NCBI RefSeq assembly: GCF_014851915.1
Contig: NZ_JACVAP010000001.1
Span: forward strand, 868,001 to 932,000
Source of the DNA: Xanthomonas sp. XNM01
GTDB lineage: Bacteria; Pseudomonadota; Gammaproteobacteria; Xanthomonadales; Xanthomonadaceae
Direction of reading: 5' to 3'
Length of the DNA: 64,000 nucleotides
Under the pieces are notes generated by a model. That model was not told the origin of the DNA. It made no database searches and was given only the letters and a program-made list of their open reading frames with translations. Position 1 is the stretch's first letter. Every line of letters starts with the position of its first letter. Positions 12,548 through 23,845 of the stretch are shown piece after piece. The position numbers and the translations under genes were made by a program.

Positions 12548-13063
12548 TCAGGGCTTGACCGCGAGGGTCACGCTGCCCAGCTCGCTGTCGCCCTGGGCCT
12601 TGCCGGACTGGGCGGTCTTCGTCGGCCAGCTGAAAGGAATCTTCAGCAGTTCGCGGCCGCCGACCTCGCGCACGGCTTCCACCACCAGCGTGTAGTCGCC
12701 TGGCGCCAGGCCCTTGAGTTGTGGTGCGGCTTCGTCGAAACGCAGCACATGCTTCCCGACCGGCTTGGTCGGGCCGGTGACGCCGTCGACCGGCACGCTC
12801 AGCGTGCGCCCGGACTTGCGCCACCACTGGCGCAGGTCGGGCAGCCATTTGGTGCCATGGCCTTCGGCGGTGTCCTTCATCTGGTACCAGACCGACAGGT
12901 TGGCGGCGACCTTCTGGTCCGCGCCCTCCAGCCAGACCGCCACATACGGGCGGTGGTATTCAGCCACGTTGAGTTTCGGCACCTCGACGTTGATTTCGAG
13001 TTCTGCGGCGAAGGCCGGAACGGTCAGCAGGCCGCTGACCGCGAAGAACAGAGGGGTACGCAT
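12548..13063 (-). CDS. DUF2271 periplasmic protein with candidate flavinylation motif
   Basis: A 171-residue exported protein: signal peptide to about residue 20 ([15 protein letters not shown]), then the DUF2271 pattern [24 protein letters not shown] and a final PFSWP strand. Residues 93-99 read DGVTGPT, close to the ApbE target consensus Dxx(S/T)GA(T/S), with Thr99 as the possible FMN acceptor; the usual Ala is Pro here. The adjacency of apbE supports this reading. Lies 14 bases after the PepSY gene. Probably a small periplasmic electron carrier; this is inference. Confidence 0.85.
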   Translation of the reverse strand: MRTPLFFAVSGLLTVPAFAAELEINVEVPKLNVAEYHRPYVAVWLEGADQKVAANLSVWYQMKDTAEGHGTKWLPDLRQWWRKSGRTLSVPVDGVTGPTKPVGKHVLRFDEAAPQLKGLAPGDYTLVVEAVREVGGRELLKIPFSWPTKTAQSGKAQGDSELGSVTLAVKP

Positions 13064-13077
13064 CGGAAAACCTCGGG

Positions 13078-13725
13078 TCAGTGGATCAGGATCAGGGCCA
13101 GCAGCAGCGGCACCAGCAGGCCCAGCCCGACCAGCGGCCAGGTCATGCGCCGCTGGCGCGCGTGCAGGTGCAGCAGGAACAGCCCGGTGATGCAGAACAC
13201 CAGGCAGGCGACGGCGAAGATGTCGAGGAACCAGCTCCAGGCCGGCCCCGCGTTGCGGCCCTTGTGCAGGTCGTTGAAGTACGACACCCAGCCCCGGTCG
13301 GTGCGTTCGTACTCGATCGCGCCGCTTTCGCGGTCGATGCTCAGCCAGGCATCGGCACCGGGCGAGGGCATCGACAGGTAGATCTCTTCCGGCGACCACT
13401 CGCCCTGACGCTGGCCGATCGGTGCCTGCAGGGCTTGGCCCAGCCAGTCGGCGACATCTGCAGGGAGCGCGGCGTGGCCTTCGTCGGGACCGGTTTCGAG
13501 CGCACCTAGCAACGGGGCGGGCAGGTCGATGGTGAGGTTCCGGACCTGCGGACTGGCCTCGATCTTCGCCGCGTGGTTCAGGGTGATGCCGGTGGCGGCG
13601 AACAGCAGCATCCCGACCAGGCAGACCGCGGAGCTGATCCAGTGCCACTGGTGGAGCGTGCGCAGCCAGAAACCGCGGCGCTGCTGCCGGGCCACCGGGT
13701 CGGAATGGGGAGTGGTGCTGGACAC
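13078..13725 (-). CDS. PepSY-associated transmembrane protein (PiuB-like, short form)
   Basis: A 215-residue inner-membrane protein. A first helix ([25 protein letters not shown], about 27-52) follows the Arg-rich LRTLHQWH start typical of PepSY_TM proteins; a periplasmic PepSY-like segment (about 60-155) carries [19 protein letters not shown]; then [12 protein letters not shown] and two C-terminal helices. Such proteins (PiuB, FoxB, FsrB relatives) are linked to ferric-siderophore reduction, with His residues possibly binding heme. First gene of the operon, directly after a Fur-type palindrome. Confidence 0.85.
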   Translation of the reverse strand: MSSTTPHSDPVARQQRRGFWLRTLHQWHWISSAVCLVGMLLFAATGITLNHAAKIEASPQVRNLTIDLPAPLLGALETGPDEGHAALPADVADWLGQALQAPIGQRQGEWSPEEIYLSMPSPGADAWLSIDRESGAIEYERTDRGWVSYFNDLHKGRNAGPAWSWFLDIFAVACLVFCITGLFLLHLHARQRRMTWPLVGLGLLVPLLLALILIH

Positions 13726-13751
13726 GGTGCGGCTGGCGGATTGGACGGCCC

Positions 13752-13789
13752 ATTATAACCAATCGATGAGAATGGTTCTCATCGATTGG
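13752..13789 (-). promoter_or_regulatory. promoter with Fur-type palindrome for the PepSY-DUF2271-DUF4198-apbE operon
   Basis: A perfect 14-3-14 inverted repeat at 13759-13789 with core GAGAATGGTTCTC resembles a Fur box. Directly downstream on the minus strand is a TATAAT -10 box (13752-13757), about 25 bases before the PepSY start, so the palindrome covers the -35 region. This predicts repression by Fur when iron is plentiful. Confidence 0.75.
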
Positions 13790-13813
13790 GGCGATCCGAC
13801 ACCAACGCGCGAA

Positions 13814-13840
13814 GCGCCGGGCCGTTGACAGGCCCGGCGC
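13814..13840 (-). terminator. 10-7-10 GC hairpin after the TonB receptor
   Basis: GCGCCGGGCC / GGCCCGGCGC with a 7-base loop, 9 bases past the receptor stop. No real U-tract follows (TTCG), so it is a weak or bidirectional terminator that separates the receptor from the next Fur promoter. Confidence 0.55.
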
Positions 13841-13849
13841 CGATTGCGG

Positions 13850-16219
13850 TCAGAAGCTGACGTTGAGGCTCAGCCAGAGGTTCCGCGACTTGTCCTTGTT
13901 GTTGTAGTCGTCCAGATAGGCCGGCGTATAAGCGCCGGTCGTGGCGTTCTGGGTCCAGAGCGTCTGGAACGAAGTGAAATCCTCGTCCAGCAGGTTGTTG
14001 ATCCGCGCGTTGAACCTGACGTTCTCGCTGAAGGCGTACTGCGCGCCGAGGTGCAGGACGGTGTAGTCCTTGTAATCGCGGCGCTCGCCGTTGAGCACGT
14101 CGCGGTAGCGCCTGGAACGCGCCTCGGCGATCAGCTGCAGGCTGAAGCTATCGGTGGCCTGCCAGTTCATCGTGGCGTTCGCCATGTGCTTGGCGGTGTT
14201 GGTCAACGGCAGGCCGATCTGCGCACCGCTCAGCTGCTCGCTGTCGGTGTAGGTGTAGTTGGCGCGCAGCGACAGCGCATCGCTGATGCCCCAGCGGCCT
14301 GCGATCTCGGCGCCCTGGATGCGGACCTCGTCGATGTTGATGTTCTGCGCGTAGGTCGTGTAGCCCAGCAGCGCGTAGTCGCCCAGGTTGGCGCAGGGGC
14401 GCACGCCGCCGGTCTGTGCGCAGCTGAGGTTGGTCTCGCCGCGCGCGATCTTGTCCTCGAAATCGTTGCGGAAGATGGTGACGTTGAAGTTGTGCGCGCC
14501 GTCGACCGAGGTCCAGTACAGCGCCAGTTCGCTGTTGACGCTGGTTTCCGGTTGCAGGTCCGGGTTTCCGACGAAGGGCGAGGTGCCCTGCGCGCCGAAA
14601 CCGGTGATGCCGTCGTACAGATCGGTGGTCTTCGGCGTCTTGTAGCCCGTGCTGACGCCGCCCTTCAGGGTCCAGCCCTGGGCGAGCTCGTAGACCGCGT
14701 AGGCGCGTGGGCTGATGTGGCTGCCGAACACGTTGTGGTCGTCGTGGCGCACGCCCAGGGTGATGGTCAGCGCTTCGATCGGGCTCCAGTTGTCCTCGGC
14801 GAACACCGACCACATCTTGTGGTCCTGCACGGTCCCGGCGCCTTCGCCGCCGCCTTCCATGCCGAACACGCCGTCCTCGAGCTCACCGTCGATGACCTGG
14901 CCGCCGACCACGAAGTGGTGCTGCGCGCCCACCGCGAAGTCGAGCTTGGCATCCAGCGTGTACTGGGTGCTCTCCATCGTGCGCTTCGGCCGCGGCAGGA
15001 AGGTATCCACCAGCAACTGCTGGCGCTGCGCGCGGGTGCGGCCGGCATACGGACCGGTGGCGCAGACGGCGGCGTTGTTGCAGTAGATGTCGCGGTGGAC
15101 CAGACGGTCCTCGACGGTGAACGGCAGGGTGCGGCCGTGATTGCCCGTGTCGATGTGCGCCAGCGAGACGAAGCTGTTGCCGAATGCCCACTCGCCGTGA
15201 TGGGTCACCGACCACTGGTCGCGGGTGAACTCCTGCTCGGCGGTGTAGCCGACCTGCGGGGCGGCGCGCCAGATGCCGGCCAGCCCGTCCACCGTGCCCA
15301 GCGGATAGGCCTCGTTGCCCAGGTTGTTGATGAACGGCGTGTTGTCGTAGGTCTGCTTCGAGGTGTCGTACTCGAAGATGACGCTCTGGTTCTCGGTCGC
15401 CTTCCAGCTCAGCGTGACGCCGGCACTCTTGTTGGTGCTGTCGACGGTCTTGCCGCCTGCGCCGAAGCCGAGGCTGCGCTCGAACTGGGTGCCGTCGGGC
15501 GCGGTGATGAATTCGTACTCCGGAGTCGATGCATCGCGCTCGTACCACGAGCCGCGCACGCCCAGGCCCAGCGTGTCGGCGATCAGCGGGCCCATCACCG
15601 CGAAGTCGAAGGTGCTGTCGCTGCCGAAGTCGCTGTTTTCCTGGATGCTGTGGCCGATGGTGGCCGAACCGGTCCAGCGGTCGGCGACCTTGCGGGTGAT
15701 GATGTTGATCACGCCGCCGAGCGCGTCGGCACCGTACAGGGTCGAGGCCGGGCCGCGGATCACCTCGATGCGCTCGACCATGTCCAGCGGCGGAATGTGG
15801 TTGAACTGGTTGCCGCCGAAGCTGTTGGGGTAGATGTCGCCATGGTTGTTCTGGCGCTTGCCGTCGATCAGGATCAGGGTGTACTCCGAGCCCATGCCGC
15901 GCATGCTGATGGTGCGCTGGCCGGTCTTGTCGGAGGTTTCGCCGACATCGACGCCTTCCAGGTCGCGCACCGCATCGATCAGCGAGATGTACGGGCGCTT
16001 CTGCAGTTCCTCGCGGGTGACCACGCTGATGCTGGCTGGTGCGTCGGTGATCTTCTGCTCGAAGCCGGCGGCGGTCACCACCACGGTGTCCAGGGTGGTG
16101 GCATCGCCAGCGACGGCGACCTCGGCGAAGGCCTGCGGCGCGAACAGCGTGGCGGCCAGGGCCAGGGCGAGATGGTTGCGACGGCTGACGCGCAGGCGCG
16201 AGCGGGTGATGCTGTGCAT
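13850..16219 (-). CDS. TonB-dependent outer-membrane siderophore receptor (FepA/CirA type)
   Basis: A 789-residue outer-membrane receptor. Signal peptide to about residue 32; TonB box-like TLDTVVVTAAG near 42-52; plug domain (about 60-165) with ISMRGMGSEYTLILIDGKR and VERIEVIRGPASTLYGADALGGVINIIT; then a 22-strand barrel ending in LSLNVSF with terminal Phe. Plug-motif style matches catecholate/colicin I receptors. The extracellular loops include two Cys pairs (YCNNAAVCATG; LSCAQTGGVRPCANLG). Context with Fur boxes supports an iron-chelate substrate; the exact ligand cannot be read. Preceded by a small membrane-protein gene under the second Fur box. Confidence 0.92.
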   Translation of the reverse strand: MHSITRSRLRVSRRNHLALALAATLFAPQAFAEVAVAGDATTLDTVVVTAAGFEQKITDAPASISVVTREELQKRPYISLIDAVRDLEGVDVGETSDKTGQRTISMRGMGSEYTLILIDGKRQNNHGDIYPNSFGGNQFNHIPPLDMVERIEVIRGPASTLYGADALGGVINIITRKVADRWTGSATIGHSIQENSDFGSDSTFDFAVMGPLIADTLGLGVRGSWYERDASTPEYEFITAPDGTQFERSLGFGAGGKTVDSTNKSAGVTLSWKATENQSVIFEYDTSKQTYDNTPFINNLGNEAYPLGTVDGLAGIWRAAPQVGYTAEQEFTRDQWSVTHHGEWAFGNSFVSLAHIDTGNHGRTLPFTVEDRLVHRDIYCNNAAVCATGPYAGRTRAQRQQLLVDTFLPRPKRTMESTQYTLDAKLDFAVGAQHHFVVGGQVIDGELEDGVFGMEGGGEGAGTVQDHKMWSVFAEDNWSPIEALTITLGVRHDDHNVFGSHISPRAYAVYELAQGWTLKGGVSTGYKTPKTTDLYDGITGFGAQGTSPFVGNPDLQPETSVNSELALYWTSVDGAHNFNVTIFRNDFEDKIARGETNLSCAQTGGVRPCANLGDYALLGYTTYAQNINIDEVRIQGAEIAGRWGISDALSLRANYTYTDSEQLSGAQIGLPLTNTAKHMANATMNWQATDSFSLQLIAEARSRRYRDVLNGERRDYKDYTVLHLGAQYAFSENVRFNARINNLLDEDFTSFQTLWTQNATTGAYTPAYLDDYNNKDKSRNLWLSLNVSF

Positions 16220-16347
16220 GGGATGGTTCCAGGGTGGCGGTCGTAAGGAGGGCCTGCGGCGTGACCCCGCGCAGGCGTGCGAGGGCGCGGAGGCGGCCCT
16301 GCAAGGATCGGGAGGAGGGATCGGCCGCCCGGTACAGGCGGACGCGA

Positions 16348-16785
16348 TCAGGCCTGCGGTGGCGCGCGGCCCTGCTGGCGCCTGTGCGCCGGGGATCCGG
16401 ACGCCGGTGCGGTGATGTCGGCAAGGATCCGCCCGCGAAGAAGCGGGCGCTGGAACAGGCCAATGCCCGGTCCGGGCAGCACGGTGCCGCCGGTGGCGAT
16501 GGCAGGTGCAGGCGAGGTCTCGTCCAGACCGACGCAGGCGATTTCGCTGCGACGCGGCTTGGCCGGAGCGTCACGGTGCAGCGGGGACGAGGGCAGTCCG
16601 CCGTCGCCGCTGTCGTATCCGTGCCCGGCCGACGCGCCGGGCACGGTGGGCGATGCGGTGGACGCCAGCGCGAGGCAGACAGGCAGCAGCATCAACAGTG
16701 CGGCGATCAGCAATGGCGACAGGCGCAGCGTCCATTCCGGACGGAATGCGCGCTGGACGCTGGCGATGGCGCTGCTCGCGGTCAC
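16348..16785 (-). CDS. hypothetical single-membrane-segment protein upstream of the receptor
   Basis: A 145-residue frame from a GTG at 16785. It has a basic start, one strong hydrophobic segment (LSPLLIAALLMLLPVCLAL, about 22-45), then a Pro/Gly-rich, low-complexity periplasmic part. No family recognised. It is support by position: it lies between a Fur box/TAAAAT promoter and the receptor gene, 128 bases upstream of the latter. AGGGA lies about 12 bases before the GTG, a weak ribosome site. It may be a real Fur-controlled small protein or a chance frame in GC-rich leader DNA. Confidence 0.45.
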   Translation of the reverse strand: MTASSAIASVQRAFRPEWTLRLSPLLIAALLMLLPVCLALASTASPTVPGASAGHGYDSGDGGLPSSPLHRDAPAKPRRSEIACVGLDETSPAPAIATGGTVLPGPGIGLFQRPLLRGRILADITAPASGSPAHRRQQGRAPPQA

Positions 16786-16830
16786 GACCTGTCGCTTCCC
16801 TCAGGCGGAAAAGGTCCGCCGAATTCACGC

Positions 16831-16855
16831 ATTTTAAACGATAACCATTATCGTT
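16831..16855 (-). promoter_or_regulatory. Fur box and -10 for the TonB receptor unit
   Basis: AACGATAACCATTATCGTT at 16837-16855 is an 8-3-8 palindrome and matches the GATAAT/ATTATC core of Fur boxes well. A TAAAAT -10 follows at 16831-16836 on the minus strand. The stretch stands out as AT-rich in very GC-rich DNA. No divergent gene is near, so it serves the minus-strand genes. Confidence 0.8.
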
Positions 16856-17103
16856 AGCAAACGCGTCTGCATCTCATGTGTGTGCAGGGAGCGCCCTTCT
16901 ACAGGGTGATCGGAAGGTCGTGTCCGGAAGCCGGATGGGGAGCCCGGAACGCGCGGAGGGTCTGGTCGGCTGGTCGCCACTCGGAACTCAAGGGCCGCGC
17001 CGCGCACAGCGTGGGCACCTGGCCCGACGTCGGGCGGCTTCGCAGTGAGAACCGCCGTCGAACGTGCTGCCCCTAGTCGAGGGCAGGATGCCGGCGCCTT
17101 CGC

Positions 17104-17436
17104 TCAGTCGCGATCGTCGCGGGTCCAGACCCCGCCGTGTTCGAACCTGACGGGGAACTTCGGCACCGGCGAATAGGCCGGCGCGCAGAGGGCACGGCCA
17201 TCGCGCAGGTCGAAGCGCGCCCCGTGCAGGACGCATTCGATGCTGCCTTCGGCCGGGTCGACGCTGCCGGAGGACAGCTCGAAGTCCTCATGGCTGCAGC
17301 GGTCCTCGAGCGCATAGAGTTCGCCATCCAGATTGACGACCAGGATCGGCGTGCCGGTGACTTCGTCGAACACGGTGCGCGTCTCGCCCGGCAGCAGTTC
17401 GCCGCTGGGACAGACGAAGGTCCAGGTCCCGCTCAT
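17104..17436 (-). CDS. Rieske [2Fe-2S] ferredoxin (non-heme oxygenase ferredoxin-like)
   Basis: A 110-residue Rieske protein. Cluster ligands are visible as CSHEDFELSSG (Cys-x-His) and CVLHGARFD (Cys-x-x-His). It resembles the small Rieske ferredoxins of aromatic dioxygenase systems, but no oxygenase is here; in this lineage it commonly sits beside SUF genes. Likely an electron carrier in the cytoplasm. Its ATG overlaps the stop of the acetyltransferase (17433-17436). Confidence 0.9.
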   Translation of the reverse strand: MSGTWTFVCPSGELLPGETRTVFDEVTGTPILVVNLDGELYALEDRCSHEDFELSSGSVDPAEGSIECVLHGARFDLRDGRALCAPAYSPVPKFPVRFEHGGVWTRDDRD

Positions 17437-17984
17437 GCGCGACCACCGGACAGCGGCTTTTCCAGGACCTCGAAGCGCAGGTCGTCGCGCTGCGGCAGGC
17501 CGTAGCGGGCATCGCCGTAGGGGAAGGGCTTGTGGATGCCGGTCCGGCGGTAGCCGCGTCGTTCGTAGAAGGCGATCAGTTCGTCGCGCACGTCGATCAC
17601 GGTCATGCGCATCGCCGGCAGTGCCCAGTCTTCGCGTGCGACACGCTCGGCTTCGGCCAGCAGTGCCTTGCCCAGTCCACCGCCCTGCAGCTTGGGTGCG
17701 ACCGCGAACATGCCGAAGTAGCCCGCGCCGTCCTCGTCGGCGACATGCGCGCAGGCGAGGATGGCGTCGCCATCGACCGCAAGCAGGATCCGGCTGCGCG
17801 GGCGTGCGATGTCGTCCATGAGCACCTCGGGCGAGATGCGTTCACCGTCGAGCAGGTCGGCCTCGGTGGTCCAGCCCTGCCGGCTGGCGTCGCCGCGGTA
17901 GGCCGAGGTGACCAGCGCGACCAGGGCCGGAATGTCGGCGGCGGTGGCGGTGCGGAACTGCAGGGTGCGGGCGGTGGCGTGCAT
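17433..17984 (-). CDS. GNAT family N-acetyltransferase
   Basis: A 183-residue acetyl-CoA-dependent transferase. Core motif A reads GMFAVAPKLQGGGLGKALL (Q-x-x-G-x-G/A) in the middle, then MRMTVIDVRDELIAFYERRGY, the usual GNAT motif B. Acceptor unknown. A TACAAT -10-like box at 17991-17996 lies just upstream, and a strong hairpin (18091-18113) separates it from sufS, so it probably has its own promoter and is co-transcribed with the Rieske gene. Confidence 0.88.
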   Translation of the reverse strand: MHATARTLQFRTATAADIPALVALVTSAYRGDASRQGWTTEADLLDGERISPEVLMDDIARPRSRILLAVDGDAILACAHVADEDGAGYFGMFAVAPKLQGGGLGKALLAEAERVAREDWALPAMRMTVIDVRDELIAFYERRGYRRTGIHKPFPYGDARYGLPQRDDLRFEVLEKPLSGGRA

Positions 17985-18090
17985 GGCCTTATTGTAGCGA
18001 TTGGCACTGTCGCGGCAGCGGTGGCCAGCCTGCGGCAGCCGGAGCTCACCGGGACGCTGGCGTCGGCGGCGTGTGCCACATGCTGGTATG

Positions 18091-18113
18091 GCCGGCCGCA
18101 GGAAGCGGCCGGC
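18091..18113 (-). terminator. 9-5-9 GC hairpin after sufS
   Basis: GCCGGCCGC / GCGGCCGGC with AGGAA loop, 13 bases downstream of the sufS stop on the minus strand. No U-run follows, so termination may be partial. It marks the likely end of the suf operon. Confidence 0.55.
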
Positions 18114-18126
18114 ACCGCGTGCGGCA

Positions 18127-19374
18127 TCAGCCGAGCAGGGCGCGGACCTTGCGCAGCGCCACCACGAATGCCTCGATTTCCTCGTGCGTGTTGTAGAACG
18201 CAAGCGAGGCGCGCAGCGTGGCCGCGACGCCGAAATACTGCAGCAGGGGGTGCGCGCAGTGCTGCCCGGAGCGGACCGCGACACCTTCCAGGTCGAGCAG
18301 CGTCGCCAGGTCGTGCGCATGCGCGCCCTCGACCAGGAACGAGATCACCGCGGCCTTGCCCGGTGCCTGGCCGAAGATGCGCAGGCCGTCGACCTTGCCC
18401 AGTTCCTCGGTGGCATGCGCCAGCAGGTCGGCTTCGCGCGCGGCGATGTTCGCCATGCCGAGTGTGTCGAGGTAGTCGACCGCCGCACCCAGGCCGACGA
18501 AGCCGGCGATGTTCGGCGTGCCGGCCTCGAAACGGTGCGGCGGATCATTGAACACCGTACCGTCGAAACTGACTTCCTTGATCATCTCGCCGCCACCGAT
18601 GAACGGCGGCATCGCCTGCAGGTGTTCGCGGCGCGCCCACAGCGCGCCGGTGCCGGTCGGGCCGCACATCTTGTGGCCGGTGATGGCGTAGAAGTCGCAG
18701 CCGATCGCGGCCACGTCCAGCGGCAGGTGCGGTGCGGCCTGCGAGCCGTCGATCATGGTCACGATGCCGCGGCGGCGCGCCTCGCGGCAGATCTCGCGGA
18801 CCGGATTGACCGTGCCGAGCACATTGGACACGTGGGTCAGCGCCAGCAGCTTCACGTCGGCGGTCATCGCCGTGCGCAGCGCGTCCAGGTCGAGCGAGCC
18901 GTCGGGGAGGATCTCGGCGACCTTGACCGTCGCGCCGGTGCGCTGGGCCACCAGCTGCCACGGCACGATGTTGGCGTGGTGCTCCATCCGCGACACCAGG
19001 ATGGTGTCGCCGGCCTTCAGCCGCGGCAGCGCCCACGAATAAGCGACCAGGTTGATCGCGAACGTGGTGCCGCTGCACAGCACCAGCTCGTCGGCACGCA
19101 CATTGAGGAAGCGCGCCAGCCTGCCGCGCGCGCCCTCGTAGGCTTCGGTGGCCTCGGTGCCGAGCGCGTGCACCGCCCGGCTGACGTTGGCGTTCTGGCG
19201 GCGGTAGAACGCGTCGGTGGCCGCGATCACCTGGATCGGCTTCTGCCCGGTATTGGCGTTGTCGAAGTACAGCAGCGGTTTGCCGTGCACTTGCCGCATC
19301 AGCAGCGGGAAGTCGCTGCGCACGCGCTCCCAGTCGATCGCTTCGGCCCGGATCGGATCCGCCGGCACGCTCAC
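18127..19374 (-). CDS. sufS: cysteine desulfurase SufS
   Basis: PLP enzyme that takes sulfur from cysteine for Fe-S cluster assembly on SufBCD. The 415 residues carry the PLP lysine in ITGHKMCGPTG (Lys235) and the persulfide-forming cysteine in RSGQHCAHP (Cys373), both as in group II desulfurases. It overlaps sufD by ATGA (19371-19374). No SufE or SufU gene is in the window, so the sulfur acceptor must be elsewhere or SufS acts directly on SufB. Confidence 0.95.
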   Translation of the reverse strand: MSVPADPIRAEAIDWERVRSDFPLLMRQVHGKPLLYFDNANTGQKPIQVIAATDAFYRRQNANVSRAVHALGTEATEAYEGARGRLARFLNVRADELVLCSGTTFAINLVAYSWALPRLKAGDTILVSRMEHHANIVPWQLVAQRTGATVKVAEILPDGSLDLDALRTAMTADVKLLALTHVSNVLGTVNPVREICREARRRGIVTMIDGSQAAPHLPLDVAAIGCDFYAITGHKMCGPTGTGALWARREHLQAMPPFIGGGEMIKEVSFDGTVFNDPPHRFEAGTPNIAGFVGLGAAVDYLDTLGMANIAAREADLLAHATEELGKVDGLRIFGQAPGKAAVISFLVEGAHAHDLATLLDLEGVAVRSGQHCAHPLLQYFGVAATLRASLAFYNTHEEIEAFVVALRKVRALLG

Positions 19375-20635
19375 GCGACCCCCGACGCGCTCAGCGCGCG
19401 GTCCAGATGCGCGGCCAGGATCGTCGCCAGCGGGCCGTCCAGCGCACCCAGCGGCTCGTGGCAGAACGCGGCGCTGAGCAGGGCCTGGGCACGATCCTTC
19501 GGGATGCCGCGCGAGCGCAGGTAGAACAGCGCCTGCTGGTCGAGCTGGCCGACCGTCGCGCCGTGCGCGGCCTGGACCTCGTCGGCGTCGATGACCAGCA
19601 CCGGCTGGGTGTCGATCTCGGCATTGGCCGACAGCAGCAGATTCTTGTTGGACAGGCGCGCGTCGGTCCCGTCGGCGCCGGCCTGGATGTTGATGCCGCC
19701 ATGGAACACCACGCGGCTGCGGTCGGCGCCGAGCCCGCGCCAGACCAGTTCGGCGGTGGTGTCGCGCGCGATGTGCTCGATCCCCAGGCGGGTGTCGATG
19801 TGGCGGCGGCCGTTGCCCAGCAGCACGCCGTTGGCGGTCAGTGCGGCGTTGTCGCCTTCCAGTCGCACGTTGAGCTCGTGGCGCGTCAATGCAGCGCCCA
19901 GTTCCAGGTCCACGCGGCGGTACTGCGCCTCGTCCGCCAGCACCGCATCGGTGCGCAGCAGCGTGGTCTGCCCGTCGGCATCGGCCTGTACGCGTGCGTG
20001 GGCCAGCGAGGCGCCAGCGGCCACCTGGATGTGGGTCAGGGCATTGGCCAGGTGTGCGGACGCGCCACCGGCCTGCAGGTGATGTTCGACCAGCTGCAGC
20101 GATGCGCCACGGCGCACGTCCACGACATGGCGCAGGTGCCAGGCACTGTCGGCCGCGTCCGGCGCACCGAGGAACACCAGATGCAGCGGCGTCTCCACCA
20201 CGGTGTCCTCGGCCACGCGGAGCAGGGCGCCCTCGTGGGCCAGCGCGCTGTTCAGGCGCGCGAAGACCTCCTCGGCACGCTCGAACCGGCGCGTGATGAA
20301 GCGCGACGCCTCGTCACCGGTGGCCAGCGCCACCGACAGCGGCTGCAGCATCACGCCATCGGGCAGGCCGGTCAGGTCCGACAGCGCGGGCGCATGCAGG
20401 CCATTGACGAAGACCAGGCGCGGGGCCGGGATGCCGGCGAGCAGCGCCGGGTCGATCGCCGCCATGTCGGGCGACGGGACCGCGAAGCTGCGTCGTTCCA
20501 GCTGGCGCAGCGAGGTGTACTTCCAGGCCTCGGCGCGCGGGCCGGGCAGCCCGTCGCGCACGGCGGCATCGAGCAGCCCGCGGCGCACGTCGTCGCCGTC
20601 GAAGCCTGCGGCCAGCGATTGCAGGAGCGTGCTCA

Positions 20636-20636
<1 letters not shown>
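19371..20636 (-). CDS. sufD: Fe-S cluster assembly scaffold component SufD
   Basis: A 421-residue partner of SufB in the SufBC2D scaffold. The N-terminus is helical; the right-handed beta-helix core carries LVEHHLQAGG and NVRLEGDNAALTANGVLLG, and the conserved late HGATVGQLDQQALFYLRSRGI includes the His used at the SufB-SufD interface. Its start overlaps the sufC stop by one base (TGATG), so translation is coupled. Confidence 0.95.
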
Positions 20637-21400
<764 letters not shown>

Positions 21401-21430
21401 GTTGGTGCCTGGGATGTCTGGAATGAGGGA

Positions 21431-21876
21431 TCAGCCCCGCGGGGCGAGATAGGCGTCGCAGAGAAAGCGCGAACGGTCGTTGTTCAGCTGTTCCACGAGG
21501 CTGTTGTAGAGCACCGTGCGGCGGGTCCGCGGATCGTCCGCCGGCAGGATCGCGCCCCAGCTGGCGCGCAGCGCCTCGAGGTCGCGGTCGCGCAGGGCGA
21601 TCCAGCTGCGCTGCGCATCGCGGATCGCGGCGGCGGCGCCGGGCTCGGACGCGTATTCGTCGAGCACCGCGCGGTAGGTGCGGTTGAGTTCGGCATCGGT
21701 GTCGGCCGCGGCCTTGACCGGATCGGCGTCGACGTCCGGACCGGTGCAGCCGCCGCCTTCGCAGCAGATGTCGTCGTGGACGAAGTCGGCTGCCGCCAGG
21801 GTGGGCGCCGCGGCCGGCAGCAGGACGCAGGCCAGCAGGGCGAGGATGCGCGTGCGTACGCGGTCGGACGTGGTGC

Positions 21877-21880
<4 letters not shown>
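21431..21880 (-). CDS. LprI-type (DUF1311) secreted protein inside the suf operon
   Basis: A 149-residue exported protein: signal peptide ([19 protein letters not shown]), a Cys-rich early mature part ([10 protein letters not shown]), then the DUF1311/LprI pattern [16 protein letters not shown] ... [21 protein letters not shown]. LprI of Mycobacterium inhibits lysozyme; other members are uncharacterised, so the role here is open. It overlaps the sufB stop by ATGA (21877-21880), thus is translated with the SUF proteins though it is periplasmic. Four Cys could hold disulfides or a metal. Confidence 0.85.
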
Positions 21881-23352
<1,472 letters not shown>

Positions 23353-23369
23353 CTGGCTGCCTACGGGGA

Positions 23370-23822
23370 TCAGGAGGCGACGCGCACGGCGATCGGGCGC
23401 CGGCGCAGGTCGGTGGGGGACGGGGGGCGCAGCATCTGCGACAGGGTGACACCGCGCAGGGCGTCGGCGACCACGTCGTTGATCAGCCGCCAGTTGGCGC
23501 GCACGCCGCACTGGTGGGCGATGCCGCAGCTGCTCTCGTGCTGGCTGCACTCGGTCATCGCCAGCGGGCCTTCCATCGCCTCGACGATCTCGATCAGGGT
23601 GATCTCGCCGGCGTCGCGGCTGAGCCGGTAGCCGCCATGCACGCCGCGCAGGCCTTCGACCAGGCCGGCCTGGGCCAGCGGCTTGAGCAGCTTGCTGACG
23701 GTCGGTTGTTCCAGGCCGGAGTGCTCGGCCAGGTCGGCCGCGCTCAGGACCTGGCCGGCACGCGCGGCGAGCACGGTCAGGACCACGGTGGCGTAATCGG
23801 TCAGTTTGGTGACGCGGAGCAT
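23370..23822 (-). CDS. Rrf2 family regulator of the suf operon (IscR/SufR-type)
   Basis: A 150-residue winged-helix repressor of the Rrf2 family. HTH in residues about 28-55 ([24 protein letters not shown]), wing [17 protein letters not shown], and a Cys trio in [15 protein letters not shown] that matches the spacing expected for a [2Fe-2S] ligand set. Known members sense cluster status and repress suf genes when clusters are sufficient. It heads the operon and a palindrome covers its promoter, so it is probably autoregulated. Confidence 0.92.
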   Translation of the reverse strand: MLRVTKLTDYATVVLTVLAARAGQVLSAADLAEHSGLEQPTVSKLLKPLAQAGLVEGLRGVHGGYRLSRDAGEITLIEIVEAMEGPLAMTECSQHESSCGIAHQCGVRANWRLINDVVADALRGVTLSQMLRPPSPTDLRRRPIAVRVAS

Positions 23823-23845
23823 TGCGGGGCAAAGACTGGGGGAGG

